A stretch of 49,966 nucleotides of DNA from Bacillus sp. FJAT-27245 (lineage in GTDB: Bacteria; Bacillota; Bacilli; Bacillales; Cytobacillaceae): contig NZ_LIGI01000001.1 of NCBI RefSeq assembly GCF_001273955.1, positions 260,385 to 310,350 on the forward strand. Reading direction: 5' to 3'. The notes beneath the pieces were generated by a model. The model was given only the letters and a program-made list of their open reading frames with translations. It was not told the DNA's origin and searched no databases. The translations under genes and the position numbers were made by a program. Positions 1-7,542 of this stretch are shown one piece after another; the stretch's first letter is position 1; every line of letters begins with the position of its first letter.

Positions 1-698
1 ATCGTCCAAAGCTGGGCATAATTCCGATGGGAACGACGAATGATTTTGCCCGAGCGCTTCATATCCCAAGAGATATAGATACGGCTGTCGACATCATTGT
101 CAAAGGCAACCGTATTCCGGTTGATATCGGAAGAATGAATGATAAATATTTTATAAACATAGCTGGCGGCGGACGCCTCACAGAGCTGACGTACGAGGTA
201 CCGAGCAAGCTGAAGACTATGCTTGGCCAGCTGGCTTATTACCTGAAAGGAATAGAGATGCTTCCTTCCATCAGGGCGAGCCATGTATGCATTGAATACG
301 ATGGAAAGCTTTTTGAAGGCGAAGCCATGTTCTTCCTTGTCGGGCTGACCAATTCAGTTGGCGGTTTTGAAAAGCTAGCTCCTGATGCATCGCTTAATGA
401 TGGCATGTTTACGCTCATCATTTTGAAAAAACTGAACCTTGCCGAGTTTATCAGGGTTGCGACACTTGCAGTCCGAGGTGAGCATATCCACGATGAAAAC
501 GTGCTTTATACAAAGGCAAATAGGATTAAGGTTCATTCCAACGATAAAGTGCAATTGAATCTTGATGGGGAATACGGGGGTCTCCTTCCGGCCGAATTCG
601 AAAACCTGTACAGGCATTTCGAAGTGTTCGCGCCGACTGAAGACTTGCGCCCGGAAGATATCCCGGCTGATTGGATTCCAGGAAAGAAATACAGCTGA
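1..698 (+). CDS. dgkB: Diacylglycerol kinase, C-terminal part (5' end outside window)
   Basis: The frame is open from base 3 and has no start inside the window. It enters in the conserved core of the DagK/YegS lipid-kinase fold, reading PKLGIIPMGTTNDFARAL, the nucleotide-binding region just after the usual GGDGT motif, which must lie upstream. The rest (about 230 residues) has the family's second beta-sandwich domain, including the NIAGGG turn and NLDGE near the C-terminus. DgkB phosphorylates diacylglycerol released by lipoteichoic acid synthesis so it can re-enter phospholipid synthesis at the inner membrane face. In B. subtilis dgkB is followed directly by rlmCD. Here about 5.2 kb separates them. 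An imperfect GC hairpin with a T-run at about 692-735 may terminate it. The N-terminal third cannot be assessed. Confidence 0.9.
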   Translation, partial: RPKLGIIPMGTTNDFARALHIPRDIDTAVDIIVKGNRIPVDIGRMNDKYFINIAGGGRLTELTYEVPSKLKTMLGQLAYYLKGIEMLPSIRASHVCIEYDGKLFEGEAMFFLVGLTNSVGGFEKLAPDASLNDGMFTLIILKKLNLAEFIRVATLAVRGEHIHDENVLYTKANRIKVHSNDKVQLNLDGEYGGLLPAEFENLYRHFEVFAPTEDLRPEDIPADWIPGKKYS

Positions 699-837
699 TA
701 GCGGTTCCGTTCCTTTTGGGGCGGGCCGTTTTTCTTTTGCGGGGATGAACAATACCATTTTCCCGCAAACTTGTGGTATTCTATTTTGGAATGCTGCCAG
801 TCCTGTGAAAAATGGAAATGGCGAAAAGGAAATTTAA

Positions 838-846
838 TGGTACAAT
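838..846 (+). promoter_or_regulatory. Extended -10 promoter for pncA-pncB
   Basis: TGG followed by TACAAT is a good extended -10 (TGnTATAAT) about 37 bases before the pncA start. No convincing -35 is visible 17 bases upstream, as is common for extended -10 promoters. It would drive both nicotinate-salvage genes. This is a motif match only. Confidence 0.45.
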
Positions 847-882
847 GGGATTGGTTCTTATTTTGCGAAAAGGGGTGGCAAA

Positions 883-1434
883 ATGGGTAAAAGGGCTTTG
901 CTCAATATCGACTATACATATGACTTCGTTGCCGATGCCGGCGCATTAACATGCGGGAAACCGGGACAGGTTATTGAGCAGAAAATAGTTGAATTGACCG
1001 AAGAGTTCATCAGGAACGGCGACTATACTGTTTTTGCGATTGACGTCCATGACAAGGGCGACGAGTATCATCCGGAGACGAAGCTATTTCCTCCGCACAA
1101 CATCCGCGGTACGAACGGGCGTGATTTGTATGGGGAGCTTCAGAAAGTGTATGATGCAAATAAGCATCTCGAAAATGTATACTATTTCGATAAAACAAGG
1201 TACTCAGCCTTTGCCGGAACCGATCTGGAAATAAAATTGCGTGAGCGCGGGATTACCGAAGTGCATCTTGTCGGGGTGTGCACGGATATTTGCATCCTGC
1301 ATACGGCCGTTGATGCTTATAATAAAGGCTTCAAGATTGTTGTTCATAAGGAAGGCGTCGCGTCATTTAACCAGGCAGGCCATGAGTGGGCGCTCGGGCA
1401 TTTTGAAGGGGCGCTTGGGGCAGAGGTTAAATAG
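883..1434 (+). CDS. pncA: Nicotinamidase (isochorismatase-like cysteine hydrolase)
   Basis: This cytoplasmic enzyme hydrolyses nicotinamide to nicotinate and ammonia, the first step of NAD salvage. The 183-residue protein has every expected active-site residue of the streptococcal-type nicotinamidases: catalytic Asp10 (NIDYTYDF), Lys104 (FDKTRYSAF) and Cys137 (GVCTDIC), and the metal ligands Asp54, His56, Glu65 and His72. The start ATG follows the SD AAGGGGTGG with suitable spacing. The gene is 27 bases upstream of pncB, which uses the product nicotinate, so the two form an operon. The length equals B. subtilis PncA (YueJ). Nothing is missing or fused. The placement between dgkB and rlmCD differs from B. 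subtilis, where pncA and pncB are elsewhere. Confidence 0.95.
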   Translation: MGKRALLNIDYTYDFVADAGALTCGKPGQVIEQKIVELTEEFIRNGDYTVFAIDVHDKGDEYHPETKLFPPHNIRGTNGRDLYGELQKVYDANKHLENVYYFDKTRYSAFAGTDLEIKLRERGITEVHLVGVCTDICILHTAVDAYNKGFKIVVHKEGVASFNQAGHEWALGHFEGALGAEVK

Positions 1435-1461
1435 CCGACATAACATAAAGGGGTTAGCAGA

Positions 1462-2937
1462 ATGAAACACATCTATAAAGATGACAGCTATGCGTTGCAT
1501 ACCGATCTCTACCAAATCAACATGGTCGAAACGTATTGGAGGGATGGCCTCCATAACCGGAAGGCTGTGTTCGAGCTTTATTTCCGGAAGCTGCCGTTCG
1601 GGAACGGCTATGCCGTGTTTGCCGGCCTTGAGCGAATTATTGAATATGTGAAAGGCTTCCGGTTTACCGAAGAAGATCTTGATTATTTGCGAAATGAAAC
1701 AGGCTATGCCGATGATTTCCTTGAATACTTGAAAGGGTTGCGTTTTACCGGGACAATCAGGGGAATGAAAGAGGGCGAGCTCGTTTTTGGAAACGAGCCG
1801 ATCCTCCGTGTCGATACAACCCTTGCCGAGGCGCAGCTTCTGGAAACAGCCCTGCTCAACATTGTGAATTACCAAACACTCATTGCGACTAAAGCGTCGA
1901 GGATTAAACAGGTACTTGGCAAAAATGAAGTTGCCATGGAATTTGGGACAAGGCGCGCCCATGAATTCGATGCGGCGATTTGGGGTACGCGCGCCGCATA
2001 CCTTGCAGGGTTCAATGCGACGAGCAACGTCCGCGCCGGCAAAAAGTTCAATATCCCCGTGGCCGGAACGCATGCGCACGCAATGGTCCAGGCTTACCGG
2101 GATGATTATACCGCTTTTAAAAAATACGCCGAGACGCATAAGGATTGCACATTCCTTGTCGATACGTACGACACGCTTCGTTCCGGTGTACCCGCGGCCA
2201 TCCAGGTTGCGAAGGAAATGGGCGACAAAATCAATTTCGTCGGCATCCGGCTCGACAGCGGCGACCTTGCCTACCTGTCCAAAGAGGCCCGGAAAATGCT
2301 CGACGACGCGGGTTATAAAGATGCCAAGATTGTTGCGTCCAGCGATTTGGACGAGTATACGATCCTTCATCTGAAGGCCCAGGATGCGAAAATCGACAGC
2401 TGGGGCGTCGGCACAAAGCTAATAACAGCGTTTGAACAGGCGGCGCTGGGGGCGGTTTATAAAATTGTCTCGATTGAAAATGAAAACGGCGAGATGATTG
2501 ATACGATCAAAATCTCTTCCAATCCGGAAAAGGTGACAACCCCGGGGCTGAAGAGGGTATACAGGATCATCAACAATCGGACAGGCTTTTCGGAAGGGGA
2601 TTACATCACACTCGAGACCGAAAATCCCCAGGAGGAAAAGCGAATCAAGATGTTCCATCCGACCCATACGTACATTAGCAAGTATGTGTCCAACTTCACG
2701 GCAAGGGAGCTTCACGAGGATATTTTCGTCGGCGGGGAGCTTGTCTATGAAGTACCATGCCTGGAGGAATCCCGCGAGTTTTTGGAGACAAACCTCTCCG
2801 AAATCTGGGATGAATACAAGCGGACGGCCAATCCGGAGGAATATCCGGTTGACTTGAGCCAGAAGTGCTGGAACAACAAAATGCGCAACATTGAAGAAGT
2901 GAAGGAAAAGGTTGCGGCAATGTTCGAAAAAGAATAG
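1462..2937 (+). CDS. pncB: Nicotinate phosphoribosyltransferase
   Basis: Converts nicotinate and PRPP, with ATP hydrolysis, to nicotinate mononucleotide, the second step of the Preiss-Handler NAD salvage pathway. The protein is 491 residues, the usual length for the long Gram-positive form. The opening YALHTDLYQINM is the family N-terminal signature. The central GTRRAHEFDAA and GTHAHAMVQAY segments carry the substrate-binding arginines and the phosphorylatable histidine, and GIRLDSGDL marks the phosphoribosyl-binding strand. The start ATG follows the SD AAAGGGG. It is the second gene of the pncA-pncB operon and is closed by the strong terminator 35 bases downstream. A long open frame on the opposite strand is a codon-bias shadow. 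Confidence 0.95.
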   Translation: MKHIYKDDSYALHTDLYQINMVETYWRDGLHNRKAVFELYFRKLPFGNGYAVFAGLERIIEYVKGFRFTEEDLDYLRNETGYADDFLEYLKGLRFTGTIRGMKEGELVFGNEPILRVDTTLAEAQLLETALLNIVNYQTLIATKASRIKQVLGKNEVAMEFGTRRAHEFDAAIWGTRAAYLAGFNATSNVRAGKKFNIPVAGTHAHAMVQAYRDDYTAFKKYAETHKDCTFLVDTYDTLRSGVPAAIQVAKEMGDKINFVGIRLDSGDLAYLSKEARKMLDDAGYKDAKIVASSDLDEYTILHLKAQDAKIDSWGVGTKLITAFEQAALGAVYKIVSIENENGEMIDTIKISSNPEKVTTPGLKRVYRIINNRTGFSEGDYITLETENPQEEKRIKMFHPTHTYISKYVSNFTARELHEDIFVGGELVYEVPCLEESREFLETNLSEIWDEYKRTANPEEYPVDLSQKCWNNKMRNIEEVKEKVAAMFEKE

Positions 2938-2971
2938 AGGGGTCGGGGCCAGAATTGGGCAACGATCTTTG

Positions 2972-3003
2972 AAGGCGTCCGGCTTTGCCGGGCGCCTTTT
3001 TGT
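2972..3003 (+). terminator. Intrinsic terminator of pncA-pncB
   Basis: The arms GGCGTCCGGC (2974-2983) and GCCGGGCGCC (2987-2996) form a 10-bp G+C-rich stem with one G-T pair and a three-base loop, followed by a T-run. Confidence 0.85.
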
Positions 3004-3049
3004 ATGAACATGCGTCCAGGATACAGGTTTCCGGGAGTTAGTGCCCCTT

Positions 3050-3487
3050 GAGTCAGAAGCTGTCCTGAATTCTGACAACTTTTCGGGATTTGGTGCTAGT
3101 CGAGTCAGAAGCTCCCCCGACTTCTGACTGCTTTTCTGATTTCCGTGCCCATTGAGTCAGAAGTTGCCCTGACTTCTGACAGCTTTTATTTGGTGCTCAT
3201 CGAGTCGGAAGATGCCCTGACTTCTGACAGCTTTTTTGGATTTGGCGCCCATTGAGTCAGAAGAAGCCCTGGCTTCTGACAGCTTTTCGGGATTTGGTTC
3301 TCATCGAGTCAGAAGATGGCCTGGCTTCTGACAGCTTTTCGGGATTTGGTGCCCTTCGAGTCAGAAGATGCCCTGACTTCTGACAGCTTTTCGGAATTTG
3401 GTGCCCATCTAGTCAGAAGCTGCCCTGGCTTCTGACAGCTTTTCATGATTTGGTACTTATCGAGTCAGAAGTTGTCCATTTGATTTT
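3050..3487. repeat. Tandem array of 52-bp hairpin repeats, about 8.5 units
   Basis: Eight full units begin with GAGTCAGAAG (TAGTCAGAAG in unit 8) at 3050, 3102, 3154, 3202, 3254, 3306, 3358 and 3410, with a partial unit at 3462. Seven are exactly 52 bp long; the unit at 3154 is 48 bp. Each holds GTCAGAAG and CTTCTGAC arms around a nine-base loop (the first unit has a degenerate right arm), followed by AGCTTTT, so each resembles a small terminator hairpin. Because 52 is not a multiple of three, reading frame is lost from unit to unit and the array is not coding. Units differ by scattered substitutions, and compensating pairs in the stem are rare. There are no unique spacers, so it is not a CRISPR array. 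The function is unknown. It may be a terminator cluster, an RNA-processing array or a selfish intergenic repeat. Confidence 0.9.
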
Positions 3488-3720
3488 ATAGAAACCTCGT
3501 AAAACCAATCCTCTATAAATTAAACGGTTCGCAAAAACATGGCTTTTCCATTAAAATGAAACCAAATTAATGTAGTGTCGGCGATTAGATTGGCTGGTGC
3601 CTGGATAGAAGGGGATTGGAATGGCAGTTACTTCGCGTAATTGCAAAGCTGACTCTCATTTTCTGCTATCCTTAAAGCTCTGAAAAACTAAATAAGATTC
3701 AATCAGATGGGGGATTTCCT
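3488..3720. other. Intergenic stretch, no gene recognised
   Basis: This lies between the repeat array and the acetyltransferase gene. One tiny frame at 3621-3683 (20 codons) is preceded by AAGGGGATTGGA and could be translated, but nothing else supports it. No strong hairpin or promoter was recognised. Confidence 0.5.
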
Positions 3721-4269
3721 ATGGCAAAAATAAGCCCGAAACACATAAACATGAACGATGGCAAACAGCTTATCCTTAGGGAGGCTGCCGCAGAGGATGC
3801 GGAAGCAGTCCTGGAATATACACAGGAAATCCTGGCTGATTCCCCGTATTTAATGACAACATCCGAAGAGTTTACCCAGACAGCAAGCCAGCAGCAGGAG
3901 TGGCTTACACGAATGGCGGAGGATCCAAATAAGCTGGTGATTGTTGCGGAGTCGAATGGAAAGATTATTGGATTTCTTGATTTTCATAACGGAAACCGTA
4001 TCCGAAACAGGCATCAAGGCGCATTCGGGATGAGCGTGAAACGGGAATACCGGAATAAGGGAGTCGGCATGGCGCTTCTCGTTGCTCTTTTGGAGTGGGC
4101 TGAGGGCAACCCATCCATCGAAAAGGTCACCCTTGAAGTTTTTTCCGATAATGCGACGGCCATCGCCCTGTATAAAAAGCTTGGCTTTGAAATGGAAGGA
4201 ATCAAAAGGAAGGCTGTCAAGACGGACACTGGTTACCGTAATCTTTTCCTGATGGCGAAGTTTGTGTAA
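3721..4269 (+). CDS. GNAT family N-acetyltransferase
   Basis: The 182-residue protein has the full GCN5-related acetyltransferase fold. It has an N-terminal acceptor-side half (LILREAAAEDAEAVLEYTQ), beta strands around VIVAESNGKIIGFLDF, and the acetyl-CoA pyrophosphate-binding motif A at about 100-120 (GMSVKREYRNKGVGMALL, the Q/RxxGxG/A loop). Motif B is NATAIALYKKLGFEMEG near the C-terminus. The start ATG follows GATGGGGGATTTCCT, a good SD. The LYKKLGF ending resembles the RimJ/RimL and spermidine acetyltransferase branches, but the substrate cannot be told from sequence. It is monocistronic, with a hairpin shared with the convergent gene downstream. Confidence 0.85.
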   Translation: MAKISPKHINMNDGKQLILREAAAEDAEAVLEYTQEILADSPYLMTTSEEFTQTASQQQEWLTRMAEDPNKLVIVAESNGKIIGFLDFHNGNRIRNRHQGAFGMSVKREYRNKGVGMALLVALLEWAEGNPSIEKVTLEVFSDNATAIALYKKLGFEMEGIKRKAVKTDTGYRNLFLMAKFV

Positions 4270-4279
4270 ATATAGCCTA

Positions 4280-4314
4280 AAACAAAAAGCTTCAGTCAGG
4301 TGCCACCTGAAGCT
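4280..4314 (-). terminator. Terminator between convergent genes, stronger on the minus strand
   Basis: AGCTTCAG (4288-4295) and CTGAAGCT (4307-4314) are perfectly complementary, with a nested AGGTG/CACCT. On the minus strand the hairpin is followed by TTTTTGTTTT, which ends the 4319-5158 gene. On the plus strand the tail is weak. Confidence 0.75.
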
Positions 4315-4318
4315 GTAG

Positions 4319-5158
4319 TTATTCGGGGTTTTTAAAATCATATTGCAGGTGTTCTGACAGATAAGGGTTTTGTCCCTGTATAAAGACATTTGCAAAGTAG
4401 TAATCCTCACGGGTTTCAAAACGGGTTGCCGTCGTAAAGTGAAGGCCGACGACATCCTTAAAAAAACCAGGTTTTATCCATGGAACCGAATAGTATAAAT
4501 AAGGGGATGAGTTCATTTGGAAAAAAGGGAAATCATTGTTTTCATTTTGCTGTGCTGAAGGATGAATTTTTTCATATCCCCAATTAATTTTTTCAGAGCC
4601 TACGGTTGATGCAGTCCACCATACTTGCTTTGCGTATTTCTCAAGCGCTGGAGTTTCCGGGGCGATTTGGATTTCAATTCCCATTGGTTTTATCGGCCCA
4701 GACACATAGTCGAAGTGATGCTCAGTAATCAACGTGAAATTCCTGTCCCCTTCATGAAGCAGTTTCAAGCTGATTCGCTCAAGGCTAGAGAACTTTGGCA
4801 TATAAGAAGTTGAATACGATTTTAACATAGATTCATATTCTTTTTTCGAAAGCACATCAATTCTACGTGCATCAATCTTTCTGTAAATATCTTTCTCAGA
4901 GACAATCTTTCCATCAATCCCTAGGAATGCAGCTCGTTCCGTATTGTCCATATGGCTGATTGCTGTTTTGGAAAAGCCAAGCTGTTCCAGATCCCGCAAG
5001 TCACTGTCAGATATTGATGAATCTGGGTTTTCAAGTTTTTCAAAGTCTGTGATAACCACTGCCTGGGTTATGTAGTCGAGATAGGCGGCTCCTGTATAAA
5101 TGAATAATAATATTGTCACGGTACTTGCAATCCGAAGAAAAGAAAGTTTATTTTTCAG
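4319..5158 (-). CDS. Membrane-anchored protein of unknown function
   Basis: I do not recognise this family. The frame encodes about 279 residues if it begins at a CTG codon (5156-5158), which sits five bases after a strong SD (complement of 5164-5170). The first ATG-like alternative is a GTG at 5117-5119, which has no SD and would cut off the N-terminus. From the CTG the protein starts with a basic LKNKLSFLR and then a hydrophobic stretch (about residues 7-24), so it is probably a membrane-anchored or secreted protein with an extracellular domain of about 250 residues rich in aromatic residues. It has no cysteines in the ectodomain. It diverges from the 5244 membrane gene and may share its regulatory region. 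Confidence 0.7.
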   Translation of the reverse strand: MKNKLSFLRIASTVTILLFIYTGAAYLDYITQAVVITDFEKLENPDSSISDSDLRDLEQLGFSKTAISHMDNTERAAFLGIDGKIVSEKDIYRKIDARRIDVLSKKEYESMLKSYSTSYMPKFSSLERISLKLLHEGDRNFTLITEHHFDYVSGPIKPMGIEIQIAPETPALEKYAKQVWWTASTVGSEKINWGYEKIHPSAQQNENNDFPFFQMNSSPYLYYSVPWIKPGFFKDVVGLHFTTATRFETREDYYFANVFIQGQNPYLSEHLQYDFKNPE

Positions 5159-5243
5159 TTCTGCCCCTCCTTTACAACAATTAATAGTATACTATTACCA
5201 ATATTATACATGGCGAATGGGTAGCGCGATAGGGGGAATGAGC

Positions 5244-5846
5244 ATGGGCTTTGGGACGATGATAGTTGGATTCTTTTTTATATTCTTTAATTTTAACTTT
5301 GGGCCGGTGAATCTCTTCCCGGATATTGTCGGTTATATCCTTCTTTGCATAGGAGGGGACCGGCTTGCCGGGCGTATTGATAATAAACATTTTCATGTTC
5401 TAGGCAAAACCGCGCTCTTGTTAATCGCGATGTCGGTGCTTGATCTGTTTGTTAAAAACTCATCCATCCTGAATGGAGCAATAAACGCGGCGGATTCGAT
5501 CGAAGGAAGATTGTTTATCGGGATAACCACATTGCTCACAGTGTTATTGTCCGTATTCTTCTTCTATAACCTTTCAAAAGGAATTAGCGAGGAAGCAGGT
5601 AAGGAAGACAATTCGGATTTGGCGGAGAGGGCGGCAAAAACAAATAAATTATTTATGATTTACCAAGCGGCCGGGGCTATTATTTTATTGGGAAGTGTCA
5701 TCTTTGCGGGTGAAGTTGTCCAGCTACAGATTGGCGGGCCGGGCGTTCTTCTCATAATAGGATTAATAGTCGTTATTCTTTATTTATTCCTTAAGGTCAG
5801 GAAAATGCTGAAACTAGCCTCGGAAGTCTTTGAAAACAGCCTCTAG
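5244..5846 (+). CDS. Multi-pass membrane protein of unknown function
   Basis: The 200-residue protein has about five hydrophobic segments: residues 4-20, 28-45 (with a short loop), 55-68, 90-110 and a C-terminal pair around 140-185. Charged stretches lie between them, including an acidic loop (EEAGKEDNSDLAERAAK). The ATG at 5244 is chosen because AGGGGG (5231-5236) lies seven bases before it. The in-frame ATG at 5238 is too close to that SD, and codons further upstream run into the divergent gene's promoter. No family is recognised. It is divergent from the 4319-5158 gene with about 85 bases between them. Confidence 0.7.
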   Translation: MGFGTMIVGFFFIFFNFNFGPVNLFPDIVGYILLCIGGDRLAGRIDNKHFHVLGKTALLLIAMSVLDLFVKNSSILNGAINAADSIEGRLFIGITTLLTVLLSVFFFYNLSKGISEEAGKEDNSDLAERAAKTNKLFMIYQAAGAIILLGSVIFAGEVVQLQIGGPGVLLIIGLIVVILYLFLKVRKMLKLASEVFENSL

Positions 5847-5870
5847 GACAATCGATAAAAACCGGCTTTT

Positions 5871-5900
5871 TTCGCATTCGCTTTCCGATTATGATAAAAT
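5871..5900 (+). promoter_or_regulatory. Putative promoter of rlmCD
   Basis: TTCGCA (5871-5876) and TAAAAT (5895-5900), 18 bases apart. The -10 is preceded by TGA, making it an extended -10. It lies about 30 bases before the rlmCD start. Confidence 0.45.
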
Positions 5901-5930
5901 CCTTGTATTAAAAAGAGCGAGGGCGAAACA

Positions 5931-7310
5931 ATGACAAAATCAATTCCAGTCCGGAAAAATGACTATATAGATGTACGATTTGCAGACTTGACCCATGACG
6001 GTGCGGGGGTTGCCAAGGTGGACGGATTTCCGATATTCGTCTCTGGCGCCTTGCCTGAAGAATCGGGAAAAATAAAAATCATTAAAACACAAAAAAGCTA
6101 TGCAATTGGAAAACTGATTGAAATCACCGAAAAAAGCCCATACCGGGTTGACATCCCGGCGCGGGACAAACATAAATACGGTGGCTGCCAGCTGCAGCAT
6201 ATGTCTTACGAAGGCCAATTGAAATATAAGGAGAACCAGGTAAGGCAAGTGCTGACACGTATAGGCAAGCTTGAAGATGTGGTTGTCCATTCAGTACAAG
6301 GCATGGACGAGCCGTGGCATTACCGGAACAAGGCTCAGGTCCCGGTCGGTGAAAAGGACGGAAAGCTGATCGCGGGCTTTTTTAAACCTAGAACCCATGA
6401 GATTGTCGACACGGATGAGAGTCTGATCCAAATCCCTGAGGTCAATGAAGCAATCAATGTGGTCAAGGAAACGTGCAGCCGGCTTGGCGTCGAGCCTTAT
6501 GATGAGCAGACCCATAAAGGCGTCCTCCGCCATATTATGGCCCGCTATGGCAAGCAAACCGGAGAACTGATGGTTGTCCTGATTACAAGGACCCTGGAGC
6601 TCCCTCAAAAAAACAAGATCATTGAAGAAATTACCGCTAAGCTTCCAAAGGTGAAATCAATCGTCCACAACGTCAATTCAATGCGGACGAATGTCATTAT
6701 GGGGCCCCAAACAACGGTAATATGGGGAAATGAATTTATCTATGACTATATTGGCGACGTTAAATTCGCCATTTCGGCCATGTCATTTTATCAGGTTAAT
6801 CCCGACCAGACAAAAGTGCTGTATGAGAAGGCGCTGGAATATGCAGGGCTGACCGGGGGCGAAACGGTCATTGACGCCTACTGCGGAATCGGGACCATCT
6901 CGCTGTTCCTCGCGCAAAAAGCGGGCAGGGTATTCGGCGTCGAGGTAGTGCCACAGGCAATCGAAGACGCGAAACGAAATGCGGAGCTAAACGGCATTAC
7001 GAATTCGGAATTCGAGGCGGGGGAAGCGGAAGTAGTAATTCCTAAGTGGTATAAGGAAGGCAACAGGGCGGACGTCCTTGTCGTCGACCCGCCGCGTAAA
7101 GGCTGTGATGAAGCACTCCTACAGACAATTATTGATATGAAGCCGGCGAAAGTCGTCTATGTCTCCTGCAACCCGGGAACACTCGCCCGCGACCTGAGGA
7201 TCCTTGAGGATGGGGGATACAAGACGGTTGAAGTTCAGCCTGTTGACATGTTTCCGCAGACGACACATGTTGAAGCGGTCGCGAAAATAATTTTGAAAGA
7301 AGGCAACTAA
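5931..7310 (+). CDS. rlmCD: 23S rRNA (uracil-5-)-methyltransferase, TrmA/RumA family
   Basis: This SAM-dependent enzyme methylates the C5 of uracils in 23S rRNA. In B. subtilis one RlmCD modifies both U747 and U1939 (E. coli numbering). The 459 residues comprise an N-terminal TRAM RNA-binding domain (about 1-65), a central RNA-binding region, and a C-terminal Rossmann methyltransferase with DAYCGIG (from Asp315), DPPRKGCD and the catalytic Cys413 in [12 protein letters not shown]. Only one cysteine remains where E. coli RumA has its iron-sulphur ligands (GGCQLQHM), as in other Gram-positive homologues. The 3' end matters for the window: its last codons and terminator are repeated in diverged form at 15842 and 20764, marking it as the integration site of two islands. 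This copy is intact. Confidence 0.95.
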   Translation: MTKSIPVRKNDYIDVRFADLTHDGAGVAKVDGFPIFVSGALPEESGKIKIIKTQKSYAIGKLIEITEKSPYRVDIPARDKHKYGGCQLQHMSYEGQLKYKENQVRQVLTRIGKLEDVVVHSVQGMDEPWHYRNKAQVPVGEKDGKLIAGFFKPRTHEIVDTDESLIQIPEVNEAINVVKETCSRLGVEPYDEQTHKGVLRHIMARYGKQTGELMVVLITRTLELPQKNKIIEEITAKLPKVKSIVHNVNSMRTNVIMGPQTTVIWGNEFIYDYIGDVKFAISAMSFYQVNPDQTKVLYEKALEYAGLTGGETVIDAYCGIGTISLFLAQKAGRVFGVEVVPQAIEDAKRNAELNGITNSEFEAGEAEVVIPKWYKEGNRADVLVVDPPRKGCDEALLQTIIDMKPAKVVYVSCNPGTLARDLRILEDGGYKTVEVQPVDMFPQTTHVEAVAKIILKEGN

Positions 7311-7338
7311 CCCTCATATAAAGGGGAGTTGCCTTTTT
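7262..7338 (+). repeat. rlmCD 3' end, copy A (intact gene; left island boundary)
   Basis: It encodes [15 protein letters not shown] and stop, and runs into the terminator. The same coding end followed by the same AAGGCAACT...AGTTGCCTT hairpin occurs at 15842-15912 and 20764-20835, although the genes between them are unrelated to rlmCD. By analogy with elements that insert in gene 3' ends, this copy would be the left attachment site. Confidence 0.75.
7300..7338 (+). terminator. Terminator of rlmCD, overlapping its stop codon
   Basis: AAGGCAACT (7300-7308) pairs with AGTTGCCTT (7327-7335), with an inner CCCT/AGGG, then a T-run. The left arm contains the last codons and part of the stop codon. 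Confidence 0.85.
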
Positions 7339-7471
7339 AACTATCTTGTGATATGTAAAATGATTTGTAGTTAGTCGCAACAGCAAGAAACAAACCTAAA
7401 AATTACTCATTCAAAACCTACGGAAAAATTTTGGGATTTATATTTATAGGATAAAAATAGCTAACTATTCT

Positions 7472-7480
7472 TGGTATAAT
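7472..7480 (+). promoter_or_regulatory. Extended -10 promoter for the hsd operon
   Basis: TGG directly before TATAAT (7475-7480) is a consensus extended -10, about 63 bases before the hsdR start in an A+T-rich stretch. No clear -35 was seen. Confidence 0.6.
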
Positions 7481-7542
7481 TAAACTAATTAAAAATTATA
7501 TAAGGAATTTGATTTCAAAGGAATGTGAATTGGGGTGAAAAA

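Noticed and set aside
1363-2370. Long open frame on the minus strand opposite pncB (335 codons).
   Set aside because: It lies fully antisense to a clearly recognised gene, has no SD and no recognisable domain; it is a codon-bias shadow.
2419-3078. Minus-strand frame running from pncB into the repeat array.
   Set aside because: Antisense to pncB and across its terminator; sequence is low-complexity-like with no SD.
3050-3487. CRISPR array.
   Set aside because: Units are tandem and similar over their whole length with no unique spacers; no cas genes are present.
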